This document shows positions 1 to 8,716 of a stretch of 64,000 nt of DNA, in pieces. The DNA comes from Aquabacter sp. L1I39. GTDB taxonomy: Bacteria; Pseudomonadota; Alphaproteobacteria; Rhizobiales; Xanthobacteraceae. The translations under genes and the position numbers were made by a program. The stretch spans positions 2,974,387 to 3,038,386 of the forward strand of contig NZ_CP072392.1 of assembly GCF_017742835.1 (NCBI RefSeq), written 5' to 3'. The notes beneath the pieces were generated by a model, which had not been told where the DNA came from, ran no database searches, and saw nothing but the letters and a program-made list of their open reading frames with translations. Within the stretch, counting starts at the first letter, position 1. Each line of letters opens with the position of its first letter.

Positions 1-81
1 GTCGCCCACCGCCACCAGCCCGCCGAAGCGCATGGAGAGGTGGTCCACCGTGAGGATGGGGTCCTGTTCCCAGGGTCTCAT
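1..81 (-). CDS. livG: Branched-chain amino acid ABC transporter ATPase LivG (partial)
   Basis: Only the first 27 codons are in the window; the gene runs off the left edge. The visible N-terminus (MRPWEQDPILTVDHLSMRFG, then GLVAVGD) matches the start of LivG-type ABC ATPases, which energise high-affinity uptake of leucine, isoleucine and valine at the inner membrane. The ATG overlaps the livM stop codon in a TGA/ATG arrangement of 4 bp, so the two are translationally coupled. Walker motifs lie outside the window, so the assignment leans on position after livH-livM. Confidence 0.85.
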   Translation of the reverse strand, partial: MRPWEQDPILTVDHLSMRFGGLVAVGD

Positions 82-1505
82 CCGTGGCCCTCCTTCACCA
101 GATCGCCCGACACCTTCTTGCGTTCCTTCAGGAAGATGGTCGCCATCCTGCTGGATACGAGGCCGCGCGGACGCCAGACCATCACCGCCACCATGGCGAA
201 GCCGAAGATGAGCATGCGGTAGAGCGTTGGGTCGAAATCCGGCCCGAACAGCCAGGGATCCTTGAGGAAGGTCAGGTTGCGCAGCATCTCCATGCCACCG
301 ATGAGCAGGATGGCGGAGGCGGCCACCCCCATCTGCGATCCCATGCCACCCAGCACGACAATGGCCAAAATGACGGCGGATTCCATGAAGGTGAAGGATT
401 CCGGCGACACAAACCGGATGCGCACGGCGAAGAAGGCCCCGGCAAAGCCACCGAACATGGCGCCCGTGGCAAAGGCGGTCAGCTTGGTGAGCGTGGTGTT
501 GATGCCGAGCGACCGGCAGGCGATCTCGTCTTCACGCAACGCCTCCCAGGCCCGTCCCACCGGCATGCGGCGCAGGCGCACCGTGGCGATGGCGGTCAGT
601 GCGGCAAGCACCAGGATGACGAAATAAAGGAAGATGTTGCGGTGCATGGGATCGAACCCAAGCCCGAACCGCGCCGCGAACCCGGCCTCCCCGGAGGAGA
701 AGGGAATGCCGAAGAAGGTGATGGGCGGGATGGAGGAAATGCCCGCCCCGCCATTGGTCAGGTCCACCCAATTGATGAGCACGAGGCGGATGATCTCGCC
801 GAAGGCCAGCGTCACGATGGCGAGATAGTCGCCCCGCAGCCGCAGCACGGGGAAGCCGAGGATGACGCCCCACAGGGCGGCGAGCAGGCCGGACACCGGC
901 AGGCAGACCCAGAAACTCCACGCCTTCCAGAAATCCGCTCCGAGTGCGCCGGCGAAGAACTCGTTCACCGGGATGCTGGTGGAGAGAAGCGCGAACGTGT
1001 AGGCGCCCACCGCATAGAAGGCGACATAGCCAAGGTCGAGCAGGCCGGCGAGGCCCACCACGATGTTCAGCCCCCAGCCCAGCATCACATAAGTGAGAAT
1101 GTAAATGCCGAGGTCGATCCAGTAGCGGCTCGGGCCCAGGCCGCCCGAGCCCAGGATCGCGAGTGCGGGATAGAGCACCAGGAGCGCGAAGAAGGCGGGC
1201 TTCGCCACGGCGCCCACTCGCTCGCCGAAGGCGGCGAGGTGCGGATTGCCACCGGTCCGTTTCACCCGCCCCGGCCGCCACAAGGTGAGGAGGAGAATGA
1301 AGCGCAGCACCGCGACCAGGCCCGCGAAGATCGCCACCAGGCCGAAGCGATAGGTGAGGATGAGCGGTCCCTCGGAGGTCTCCGTGGCGCGCATGCCCAC
1401 CAGGGGCAGGAAGAGCAGGGCGGTGATCGCCCCGCTGATGAGGGCATCCTTGAGGGCCGATCCAAGGGCCGAGGGCGGGGTCTTCGCCGGCGCGGCGAGG
1501 GCCAT
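78..1505 (-). CDS. livM: Branched-chain amino acid ABC transporter permease LivM
   Basis: Inner-membrane permease of about 475 residues. It has the longer LivM architecture: a hydrophobic N-terminal extension of roughly 110 residues (two or three membrane segments) ahead of the core permease domain. The core contains the conserved stretch GLNIVVGLAGLLDLGYVAFY, followed by RGDYLAIVTLAFGEIIRL. The start is either ATG at 1505 or GTG at 1508; both overlap the livH stop and share the same GGAG ribosome binding site. It is the middle gene of livH-livM-livG, with a 4-bp overlap into livG. No substrate-binding protein gene is seen here, so it must lie elsewhere or downstream. Confidence 0.93.
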   Translation of the reverse strand: MALAAPAKTPPSALGSALKDALISGAITALLFLPLVGMRATETSEGPLILTYRFGLVAIFAGLVAVLRFILLLTLWRPGRVKRTGGNPHLAAFGERVGAVAKPAFFALLVLYPALAILGSGGLGPSRYWIDLGIYILTYVMLGWGLNIVVGLAGLLDLGYVAFYAVGAYTFALLSTSIPVNEFFAGALGADFWKAWSFWVCLPVSGLLAALWGVILGFPVLRLRGDYLAIVTLAFGEIIRLVLINWVDLTNGGAGISSIPPITFFGIPFSSGEAGFAARFGLGFDPMHRNIFLYFVILVLAALTAIATVRLRRMPVGRAWEALREDEIACRSLGINTTLTKLTAFATGAMFGGFAGAFFAVRIRFVSPESFTFMESAVILAIVVLGGMGSQMGVAASAILLIGGMEMLRNLTFLKDPWLFGPDFDPTLYRMLIFGFAMVAVMVWRPRGLVSSRMATIFLKERKKVSGDLVKEGHG

Positions 1506-2422
1506 CACACCTTCTCCACTTCCGGCCGCCCGAGCAGGCCCTGCGGCATGAAGATGAGCGTGATGGCGAGGATGGAGAACGCCGCCACGTCCTTGTATTC
1601 GATGGAGAAATAGGCCGACCAGAAGGTCTCGATGAGGCCGATCAGCAGGCCGCCCAGCACCGCCCCCGGCAGCGAGCCGATGCCCCCGAGAACCGCCGCG
1701 GTGAAGGCTTTGACGCCGGGCACGAAGCCGTCAGCGAAATTCACCACGCCGTAATACATGAGGTAGAGCACACCGGCGACGGCCGCGAGCGCGGCGCCGA
1801 TGACGAAGGTCAGGGATATCGTGCGGTCCACATCGACCCCCAGCAACGCCGCCATCTTGCGGTCCTGCTCGCAGGCCCGCTGCGCTCGCCCGAGTGGCGT
1901 CTTCTGAACCAGCCACCAGAAGGCGCCCAGCAACACCGCCGTCACCACCATGATGAGGATCTGCTTGTACGCCAGCGTCACCTGATAGGAACCGGTGTCG
2001 TAGAGCACGATCACGTCCGGCAGCATGGGCGGGATCGCCTTGTTGCGCGGACCCTGGGCGACCTGCACGAAGTTGGACAGGAGGATGGACATGCCGATGG
2101 CGGAGATCATCGGGGCAAGGCGGAAGGAGCCCCGCAGCGGTCGATAAGCCACCCGCTCAATGGCCCAGCTTACCAGTCCGGTGAAGGCCATTCCGAGAAT
2201 CAGAACGATGGCCAGGGCCACAAAGATGGAGGTAATGCCGATGACCGTGGTCATCAGCAGGAAAAAAATCAGCGCAATGAAAATGGACACCATGAAAACG
2301 TCGCCATGGGCGAAGTTCACCATGCCTATGATCCCGAACACCATCGTGTAGCCGATGGCGATCAATCCGTAGATTGACCCAAGAGTCAGCCCATTAATGA
2401 GCTGCTGGAGGAAGATATCCAT
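1505..2422 (-). CDS. livH: Branched-chain amino acid ABC transporter permease LivH
   Basis: A 305-residue hydrophobic permease starting MDIFLQQLINGLTLGSIYGL, the hallmark LivH N-terminus, with the conserved IGMVNFAHGD segment near residue 45. It forms the transmembrane channel with LivM. The ATG at 2422 is preferred over an upstream in-frame start (2473) because it gives the family N-terminus and has a purine-rich GAGGGG about 10 bases upstream. It is first in the livHMG order and is transcribed away from the symporter gene at 2773. Confidence 0.93.
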   Translation of the reverse strand: MDIFLQQLINGLTLGSIYGLIAIGYTMVFGIIGMVNFAHGDVFMVSIFIALIFFLLMTTVIGITSIFVALAIVLILGMAFTGLVSWAIERVAYRPLRGSFRLAPMISAIGMSILLSNFVQVAQGPRNKAIPPMLPDVIVLYDTGSYQVTLAYKQILIMVVTAVLLGAFWWLVQKTPLGRAQRACEQDRKMAALLGVDVDRTISLTFVIGAALAAVAGVLYLMYYGVVNFADGFVPGVKAFTAAVLGGIGSLPGAVLGGLLIGLIETFWSAYFSIEYKDVAAFSILAITLIFMPQGLLGRPEVEKV

Positions 2423-2772
2423 CCGACAACTGCCCCTCTGTCTGAGTACGCCTAATCTTTGATCGTGCCTCATGAACGGGCGAGCGTACCCATTGAGTCA
2501 TAGCGCGGCCCGCGTTTTGACACAAACGCTCCCACGGGGGTTGTGGATGCCGGCTTCGCTCACGTCCCCGTGCGCAGTGGAACGGCGTTCCACTTTGGGT
2601 GCGTTGAGATTGTTCTGGTATACCTGTATACGTGTATACCAGAGCGGCGCCTCGGCCTCAGGCGGTGGCAGCCATAAGAAGCACAAGATCTAGGGTTGCC
2701 TGGCCAGCCTTTCGGAGGGCCGGGTGGAGGAGACGGCCGCGGAGCATTTCGTCCTCAGGACCTCTTGCCCTC
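2423..2772. other. Divergent promoter region between livH and the symporter
   Basis: A 350-bp gene-free stretch separating the minus-strand liv operon from the plus-strand symporter gene. It must hold both promoters. The only striking element is the GTATAC array at 2615-2642, annotated separately. Short open frames here do not resemble proteins. Confidence 0.6.
2615..2642. promoter_or_regulatory. Triple GTATAC operator-like array
   Basis: The palindromic hexamer GTATAC occurs three times at exactly 8-bp spacing (2618, 2626, 2634). The outer copies form 9-bp inverted arms, CTGGTATAC at 2615-2623 and GTATACCAG at 2634-2642. The outer half-sites fit the T-N-G-T-N3-A-C-N-A type operator of FadR/FCD-class GntR regulators (family knowledge). 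The site sits 130 bp before the symporter start and 190 bp before livH. No GntR gene lies in the window, so the regulator is unknown. Confidence 0.5.
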
Positions 2773-3855
2773 ATGTCGCTACGTTTGAAGCTCGATCCAT
2801 TCCTGCCGGCGCTCGCTGCGACGGTGGCACTCGCCTTGGCCTTTCCCGATCCGGGCAAGACCGGCGGCATTCTGCATGCGGACACAGTTGCCACCTATGG
2901 CATCGGCGTCATCTTTTTCCTGTACGGGCTCACGCTCGCGCCCGAGCATCTGTGGAAGAGCGCGGGCAAGTGGCGCGTGCACCTGGTGGTGCAACTCTCC
3001 ACCTTCGTGCTGTTTCCCGCCGTGGTGGTGGCCACCCAGCCGCTTCTGGGGCTGGTCTTCCCGCCGGAGGTCTTGCTGGGCCTGTTCTTCCTGGCCGCGC
3101 TGCCGTCCACCGTCTCCTCCTCGGTGGCGATGACCTCGCTGGCGCGGGGCAATGTGCCGGTGGCCATCTTCAACGCCTCCATCTCCAGCCTCATCGGCGT
3201 CTTCGTCACGCCGCTCCTGCTCGCCTGGTACCTGCACGCCAACGGCGGGGGGCTGCCGCTCGAGAAGGTGATCCTGAAGCTGGTGATCATGGTGCTGCTG
3301 CCGCTGGGCGTCGGTCAGCTCCTGCGCCCGCTGCTGCGCAATTTCGTGGCGCGCCACAAGGCGGTGATCAAGGTGGCGGACCGAGCCGTCATCCTGATGA
3401 TCGTCTACAATTCCTTCTGCGATTCCGTCGCCGCCGGCGTGTGGGAAAAGCAAAGTCCGCTGGTTCTGGTGGGAATGGCGGCGGCGGTTATCGGCCTATT
3501 CTTCGTGGTGTACGGGATCGTCGGCATCGTCTGTCGCCTGATGGGCCTCTCCACGTCCGACCGCATCGCCACACTCTTCTGCGCCTCGAAAAAATCCCTG
3601 GCGACGGGCCTTCCCATGGCGGGCGTCATCTTCGGATCAAGCGGGGCCCTGGGTGTGCTGATCGCACCCACCATGATGTTCCATTTCTTCCAGTTGGTGA
3701 TCGTCAGCTTCCTTGCGGCGGGCTATGCGCGGCGATCCGATGATCCAGTGCCGACCCCCGAGCTTGCAACAAAGGCGAGCCCGAAGGCGAAGGGGGGAAA
3801 ATCCCGTCCGACACGGGCTGCGCGCGCCGACGAGGTGGAGGTGGCCGGCCGCTGA
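2773..3855 (+). CDS. Bile acid:sodium symporter family protein (YfeH/SBF-like)
   Basis: A 360-residue polytopic membrane protein with about nine or ten hydrophobic segments and the SBF-like signature around FFLAALPSTVSSSVAMTSLA and GNVPVAIFNASISSLIG. Members are secondary transporters related to the bile acid:Na+ symporters; the natural substrate of the YfeH branch is not established. The ATG at 2773 (MSLRLKLDPF) is chosen because upstream in-frame residues are arginine-rich and unlike the family. The C-terminal ~40 residues are charged and low complexity. It is preceded by the GTATAC array, suggesting ligand-responsive control. Confidence 0.85.
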   Translation: MSLRLKLDPFLPALAATVALALAFPDPGKTGGILHADTVATYGIGVIFFLYGLTLAPEHLWKSAGKWRVHLVVQLSTFVLFPAVVVATQPLLGLVFPPEVLLGLFFLAALPSTVSSSVAMTSLARGNVPVAIFNASISSLIGVFVTPLLLAWYLHANGGGLPLEKVILKLVIMVLLPLGVGQLLRPLLRNFVARHKAVIKVADRAVILMIVYNSFCDSVAAGVWEKQSPLVLVGMAAAVIGLFFVVYGIVGIVCRLMGLSTSDRIATLFCASKKSLATGLPMAGVIFGSSGALGVLIAPTMMFHFFQLVIVSFLAAGYARRSDDPVPTPELATKASPKAKGGKSRPTRAARADEVEVAGR

Positions 3856-3918
3856 GGCCGGCTGCCGTCTCACGCTTTCCCACTCGCGTTTTACATCGGC
3901 TCGGTGGACGCATCGGTG

Positions 3919-3941
3919 CGCAGAGGCCGCTGGCCTCTGCG
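3919..3941 (+). terminator. Hairpin after the symporter gene
   Basis: Perfect 10-bp stem, CGCAGAGGCC at 3919-3928 and GGCCTCTGCG at 3932-3941, with a 3-base loop. No T-tract follows on the plus strand, so it is a weak or Rho-assisted terminator candidate between the symporter and cox genes. Confidence 0.35.
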
Positions 3942-4117
3942 AAAACTCCAGGTTGTCCTGAGCCTCCCATTCCACGTTCCAAGAGCGGCATTGGTTCGGC
4001 TTGACCGGGAGGTTCGTGGAGCCCCACACTGGAACCCATAAAATTCAAAACTGGACGACGCCTCGTCCGATCGGTTCCGGCCGGACCGGGGCGACAAGCC
4101 CAAGTGGGAGGTCGTGC

Positions 4118-4612
4118 ATGACGAAGATTTCCTTGACCGTGAACGGGCGTGCCGTGACCGCGGAGGTGGAGCCGCGCACCCTGCTGGTCCAGTTCCTGCG
4201 CGAAAAGCTGCTGCTGACGGGCACCCATGTGGGCTGCGACACCAGCCAGTGCGGCGCCTGTGTGGTCCATGTGGACGGGGCCTCCGTGAAGTCCTGCACC
4301 ATGCTTGCCGTCCAGGCGGACGGCGCGTCCGTCACCACCATCGAAGGCGTCGCCAACGGGGCGCAGCTTCACCCCATGCAGGCGGCGTTCCGCGAGCATC
4401 ATGGTCTCCAGTGCGGTTTCTGCACGCCCGGCATGATCATGACCGCCCTCGACATCGTGGCGCGCCACGGCACCGCGGTGGATGAGGCGACCATTCGCGA
4501 AAATCTCGACGGGAATCTGTGCCGCTGTACGGGATATCACAACATCGTCAAGGCGATCGAAGCCGGCGCCCGCGCCATGGGCGGCGCCACCCTGACTGTC
4601 GCTGCGGAATAA
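4118..4612 (+). CDS. coxS: Molybdenum hydroxylase small subunit, [2Fe-2S] protein (CoxS-like)
   Basis: A 164-residue iron-sulfur subunit of the xanthine oxidase/CO dehydrogenase family. The N-terminal plant-type ferredoxin cluster is ligated by Cys40, Cys45, Cys48 and Cys60 (motif CDTSQCGAC). The C-terminal cluster uses Cys99, Cys102, Cys135 and Cys137 (CGFCTPGM and CRCTGY). It passes electrons between the Mo centre and FAD. The ATG at 4118 is preceded by GGGAGG seven bases upstream. It is first in an S-L-M gene order, which is typical of form II (not form I) CO-dehydrogenase-like clusters. Confidence 0.93.
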   Translation: MTKISLTVNGRAVTAEVEPRTLLVQFLREKLLLTGTHVGCDTSQCGACVVHVDGASVKSCTMLAVQADGASVTTIEGVANGAQLHPMQAAFREHHGLQCGFCTPGMIMTALDIVARHGTAVDEATIRENLDGNLCRCTGYHNIVKAIEAGARAMGGATLTVAAE

Positions 4613-4708
4613 GCGGCCGCAGAGCCGCCACCGCAGAACCGTGACCGCCGGGTCTTTGTCCACGCATTTTGCGAACGAATGCATTCGTCCTTTAGGGAGG
4701 ACACCCCT

Positions 4709-7084
4709 GTGAACGCCAGCACCGTCACACCCATCGGCGCCCCCGTGCGGCGCAAGGAAGACCAGCGCTTCATCACCGGCAAGGGCCGCTACACCGACGA
4801 CCTGTCCCGCCCCGGCCAGGCCCATGCCTATTTCCTGCGCTCGCCTTACGCCCACGCCAACATCCGTTCCATCGATACCAGCGCGGCGGCCGCCATGCCG
4901 GGCGTGGTTGGCGTGCTCACCGGGGCGGACATTGCCGAGGATAAGATCGGCTCGCTCATCTGTGGCTGGATGATCCATTCGAAGGATGGCTCGCCCATGC
5001 GCATGGGCCCCCATCCCGCGCTCGCGCTCGACAAGGTGCGCTATGTGGGCGACCACGTGGCCATGGTGGTGGCGGAGACGCTGAACCAGGCCAAGGACGC
5101 CGCTGCCGCCATCGTGGTGGATTACGAGGTCCTGCCCGCCGTGGTGGACTTGGCCACTGCCGCCGACGAAGGCGTGGCGCAGGTGCACGAGGTGGCGCCG
5201 CGCAACACCGTCTATGAGTGGGAACTGGGCGACAAGGCCGCCACGGAAGCGGCGTTTGCCCGCGCGGCGCGGGTCACCTCAATCGACATCATCAACAACC
5301 GCCTCGCCCCCAACCCCATGGAGCCGCGCGCCGCCATCGGCGAATATGATTCCGGGGACGATGCTTTCACGCTCTGGACCACCAGCCAGAATCCCCATGT
5401 AGCCCGGCTCGTCCTTTCGGCATTCGTGGGCCTCGCGCCCGAAAACAAGCTCCGCGTGATCGCGCCAGACGTGGGCGGCGGGTTCGGCTCGAAGATCTTC
5501 ATCTATGCGGAGGAGACCGCCTGCGCGTGGGCTTCCAAGCGCCTGGGCCGGCCGGTGAAATGGACGTCGGACCGTTCCGAGGCCTTCCTTTCCGACGCCC
5601 ATGGGCGCGACCACATCACCCATGGGGAGCTGGCGCTGGACGCCAATGGCAAGATCCTGGGCTTCCGGGTGAAGACCATCGCCAATATGGGTGCCTATCT
5701 CTCCACTTTCGCCTCCTGCATTCCCACCTATCTCTACGCCACGCTTCTGTCGGGCCAATACGACATACCCGCCATCTATTGCGAAGTGGATGCCCGCTAC
5801 ACCAACACCGCCCCGGTGGACGCCTATCGCGGGGCCGGGCGGCCCGAAGCCACCTTCCTGGTGGAGCGCATCATCGACAAGGCGGCGCGGGAGTTGGGGC
5901 TTGATCCGGCGGAGATGCGGCGGCGCAATTTCATCACCAGCTTCCCGCACCAGACGCCGGTCATCATGTGCTACGACGCCGGTGACTATGCGGCCTCCAT
6001 GGACAAGGCGCTGGGGCTTATCGACTATGCGGGCTTTCCGGCCCGCAAGGCCGAGGCGGCGCGGCGCGGCAAGCTGCGGGGCATTGGCCTGTCCAATTAC
6101 ATCGAGGCCTGCGGCATCGCCCCGTCTGCGGCGGTGGGGTCCCTGGGCGCGGGTGTCGGCCTGTGGGAGAGCGCCGAGGTGCGCGTGAACCCCACCGGCA
6201 ATGTGGAGGTGCTCACCGGCTCGCACAGCCATGGCCAGGGCCACGAGACCACGTTCGCGCAACTGGTGTCATCCCGTCTCGGCATTCCCATCGACCAGGT
6301 GAGCGTCATCCATGGCGACACCGACAAGGTGCAGTTTGGCATGGGCACCTATGGCTCGCGCTCGGGGGCGGTGGGCATGTCCGCCATCTCCAAGGCGCTG
6401 GACAAGGTGGAGGCCAAGGCCAGGAAGATCGCCGCCCATATCCTGGAGGCCAGCGAAGGCGACATCGAGTTCAAGGATGGCCGCTTCACGGTGGCAGGAA
6501 CGGACCGGGGGCTTGCCTTCGGCGAGGTGGCACTCAACGCCTATGTGGCGCACAAATTCCCCACCTCGGAGATCGAGCCGGGGCTGAAGGAAGGGGCTTT
6601 CTATGACCCCACCAACTTCACTTTCCCGGCCGGCTGCCACATCTGCGAACTGGAAGTGGACCCGGAGACGGGCGTCACGCAGATCGTGAACTGGGTGGCG
6701 GTGGACGATTTCGGTGTGGTCATCAATCCCATGATCGTGGAGGGGCAGGTCCACGGCGGCATCGCGCAGGGCGTCGGCCAGGCGCTGCACGAGGGCGTGC
6801 GCTATGACGAGGACGGCCAGCTCGTGACCGGCTCCTACATGGACTACACCATGCCCCGCGCCGGCGACCTGCCGTCCTTCACGGTGGGGCTGACGGAAAC
6901 GCGCTGCCCCTCCAACCCTCTGGGCATCAAGGGCTGCGGCGAAGCGGGGGCCATTGCGGCGCCTCCGGCGGTCATCAATGCGCTGACCGATGCCTTGGGG
7001 ACGCAGGACATCCACATGCCGGCGACGCCGGCCAAAGTCTGGGCCATTGCGCAGGGCGCCCTCACGCGCCGCGCGGCCGAGTGA
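4709..7084 (+). CDS. coxL: Form II CO dehydrogenase-like large subunit, Mo-binding (CoxL-like)
   Basis: A 791-residue molybdopterin cytosine dinucleotide-binding catalytic subunit. The N-terminal aldehyde oxidase a/b hammerhead domain begins [17 protein letters not shown], and the Mo-binding domain follows. The active-site loop reads AYRGAGR (about residues 372-378), the form II signature. True CO-oxidising form I enzymes have AYRCSFR with the catalytic cysteine, which is absent here. The Mo-proximal Glu lies in [11 protein letters not shown] near residue 745. A GTG start at 4709 is favoured because AGGGAGG lies 8 bases upstream. The substrate is therefore uncertain: aldehydes, purines or other small carbonyl or heterocyclic compounds are possible. 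Confidence 0.9.
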   Translation: MNASTVTPIGAPVRRKEDQRFITGKGRYTDDLSRPGQAHAYFLRSPYAHANIRSIDTSAAAAMPGVVGVLTGADIAEDKIGSLICGWMIHSKDGSPMRMGPHPALALDKVRYVGDHVAMVVAETLNQAKDAAAAIVVDYEVLPAVVDLATAADEGVAQVHEVAPRNTVYEWELGDKAATEAAFARAARVTSIDIINNRLAPNPMEPRAAIGEYDSGDDAFTLWTTSQNPHVARLVLSAFVGLAPENKLRVIAPDVGGGFGSKIFIYAEETACAWASKRLGRPVKWTSDRSEAFLSDAHGRDHITHGELALDANGKILGFRVKTIANMGAYLSTFASCIPTYLYATLLSGQYDIPAIYCEVDARYTNTAPVDAYRGAGRPEATFLVERIIDKAARELGLDPAEMRRRNFITSFPHQTPVIMCYDAGDYAASMDKALGLIDYAGFPARKAEAARRGKLRGIGLSNYIEACGIAPSAAVGSLGAGVGLWESAEVRVNPTGNVEVLTGSHSHGQGHETTFAQLVSSRLGIPIDQVSVIHGDTDKVQFGMGTYGSRSGAVGMSAISKALDKVEAKARKIAAHILEASEGDIEFKDGRFTVAGTDRGLAFGEVALNAYVAHKFPTSEIEPGLKEGAFYDPTNFTFPAGCHICELEVDPETGVTQIVNWVAVDDFGVVINPMIVEGQVHGGIAQGVGQALHEGVRYDEDGQLVTGSYMDYTMPRAGDLPSFTVGLTETRCPSNPLGIKGCGEAGAIAAPPAVINALTDALGTQDIHMPATPAKVWAIAQGALTRRAAE

Positions 7085-7097
7085 AGGAGACGCAAGC

Positions 7098-7898
7098 ATG
7101 TATGCCTTCGACTATCAGCGCCCGGCCGCACTGGATGCCGCCGTGGCCTTGCTTCGCGACGCTGCCGAGCCCAAGCTCCTGGCCGGCGGCCAGACGCTGC
7201 TGCCGACGCTCAAGCAGCGCCTCGCCCAGCCCGGCACCCTGGTGGACCTGTCTGCCGTGCCGGGGCTCGACGCCATCGAGGCGACTGGCGATGGGGTGAA
7301 GATCGGCGCCATGGCCCGCCATGCGAAGGTGGCGGGTTCGGATGTGGTCCGCTCCGTCATCCCGGCGCTGGCGGACCTTGCCGGGCTGATCGGCGACCCC
7401 GCGGTGCGCAACCGGGGCACCATGGGCGGCTCTGTGGCCAATAACGACCCCACCGCCGACTATCCCGCCGCCTGCCTCGCGCTAGGCGCCACCATCCTCA
7501 CCTCGGCGCGCGAGATCGCGGCGGACGACTTCTTCATCGGCCTGTTCGAGACCGCCTTGGCGGAAGATGAGGTCATCCTGGCCATTTCCTTCCCGAAACC
7601 CGTGCGGGCCGCCTACCGCAAGTTCCGCAACCCGGCCTCCCGCTATGCCATGGCGGGCGCGTTCGTGGCGCAGACCGCCGGCGGCGTGCGGCTGGCGATC
7701 ACGGGCGTAGGGCAGGGCGGCGTCTTCCGCTGGGCCGAGGCCGAGGCGGCGCTTGGCGCCTCCTTCACCCCTGATGCGCTCGACTCGCTCTCCCTTGATC
7801 CCTCCGACGTGATGGCGGACCTGCATGGCAGCGCCGAATATCGCGCACATCTCGCCAAGGTGATGGCGAAGCGCGCTGTCGCTGCCATGGGTGCCTGA
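7098..7898 (+). CDS. coxM: Molybdenum hydroxylase FAD-binding medium subunit (CoxM-like)
   Basis: A 266-residue FAD subunit with the two flavin-binding motifs of the family: AGGQTLLPTLK near residue 33 and GTMGGSVANNDPTADYPA near residue 112. The C-terminal CO_deh_flav_C region follows. It transfers electrons from the Fe-S clusters to the external acceptor. It begins 13 bp after coxL with AAGGAG upstream of the ATG, completing a coxS-coxL-coxM operon that ends at a strong terminator. Confidence 0.93.
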   Translation: MYAFDYQRPAALDAAVALLRDAAEPKLLAGGQTLLPTLKQRLAQPGTLVDLSAVPGLDAIEATGDGVKIGAMARHAKVAGSDVVRSVIPALADLAGLIGDPAVRNRGTMGGSVANNDPTADYPAACLALGATILTSAREIAADDFFIGLFETALAEDEVILAISFPKPVRAAYRKFRNPASRYAMAGAFVAQTAGGVRLAITGVGQGGVFRWAEAEAALGASFTPDALDSLSLDPSDVMADLHGSAEYRAHLAKVMAKRAVAAMGA

Positions 7899-7919
7899 GC
7901 CAAGGCAAGAAAATGTGGG

Positions 7920-7951
7920 CCGGCCGGATCTCGTGGTCCGGCCGGTTTTTT
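7920..7951 (+). terminator. Rho-independent terminator of the coxSLM operon
   Basis: Perfect 9-bp stem, CCGGCCGGA (7920-7928) and TCCGGCCGG (7937-7945), with an 8-base loop and six T residues at 7946-7951. It lies 22 bp after the coxM stop, so the structural genes are probably transcribed separately from the maturation genes at 10.8 kb. Confidence 0.85.
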
Positions 7952-8049
7952 GTTCGCGGGGCAGGGGATGAAGCGCTGACCTTGTGTGCGCGAAAGGTGC
8001 CGGTCAGCCTCTGCCCACGGGGCCGTTTCGCAGCAAGGTTGTCTTGCCC

Positions 8050-8649
8050 ATGAGCCGATTTTCCAGGCCACGCCTCGAAAGCCTGACCGACGGCATTTTT
8101 GCGTTCGCCATGACGGTCCTGGTGCTGGACATCCGCCTGCCGGCAGACCTGCCGCTGTCCTCCGCGGCGGATCTGACCGCCCACCTGATCGGCCTGTGGC
8201 CGCAGACGATCACTTATGTCATCAGCTTCTTTGTGCTCGGCGCCCACTGGAGGGGCATCGCGGAATTGCGTCCGGGCGCGCAGCCGGCCACGTCCGGCCA
8301 AGTGCATCTGCAGATGATTTACTTGTTCTTTGTGACCCTTGTGCCGTTTTCCTCAAGTCTGGTGGGAAAATATGGCTCGCTGCCGCCTGCGGTCATTTTC
8401 TATGCGGGCAACATGATCGCGCTCGGGCTGCTCTCCATTGCGCTGCGCTACAAGGATTTCCCGCCCCATGAGCGCAGAGGCTTCTGGCGGGTGGCGGGGC
8501 CACATATGCCCGTCTTCATCGCCTCGGCAGCGATGTCCGCTCTGCTCAGCCTCGTTGCGCCTGACTATGCGATGCTGGCCTATCTCCTGAACATCATCAC
8601 CCGCTTTCCACGCCAAACCGGGCTTGTCCCGCCGGGAACCGCCGGTTGA
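8050..8649 (+). CDS. TMEM175/DUF1211-family membrane protein, putative K+ channel
   Basis: A 199-residue protein with about six hydrophobic segments. The first helix carries RLESLTDGIFAFAMTVLVLDI-type sequence, the R-x-E-x-(F/L)-(S/T)-D-G-x-F-A motif that marks the TMEM175 (DUF1211) family, whose bacterial members form tetrameric potassium channels. The ATG at 8050 places this motif at the expected N-terminal position. It is a single-gene unit between the cox terminator and a convergent RTX gene. Its last ~15 residues are non-hydrophobic. No functional link to the Mo hydroxylase is evident. Confidence 0.8.
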   Translation: MSRFSRPRLESLTDGIFAFAMTVLVLDIRLPADLPLSSAADLTAHLIGLWPQTITYVISFFVLGAHWRGIAELRPGAQPATSGQVHLQMIYLFFVTLVPFSSSLVGKYGSLPPAVIFYAGNMIALGLLSIALRYKDFPPHERRGFWRVAGPHMPVFIASAAMSALLSLVAPDYAMLAYLLNIITRFPRQTGLVPPGTAG

Positions 8650-8657
8650 AACGAACA

Positions 8658-8679
8658 CGGCCGCCCCGAAAGGCGGCCG
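8658..8679. terminator. Hairpin between convergent genes
   Basis: Perfect 8-bp stem, CGGCCGCC (8658-8665) and GGCGGCCG (8672-8679), loop CCGAAA. It sits between the TMEM175-like gene and the 3' end of the minus-strand RTX gene and could terminate both, although neither side has a good T-tract. Confidence 0.5.
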
Positions 8680-8716
8680 CTTGCGTATCTCCTGCGGCCC
8701 GCGCGGGCGGCGGGTG

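Noticed and set aside
2632..2772. Upstream extension of the symporter gene
   Set aside because: The extra 47 residues are Arg/Pro/Ser-rich and overlap the GTATAC array; the family N-terminus begins at 2773.
4709..7084. True CO dehydrogenase (form I) assignment for CoxL
   Set aside because: The active-site loop is AYRGAGR, lacking the catalytic Cys of AYRCSFR, and gene order is S-L-M.
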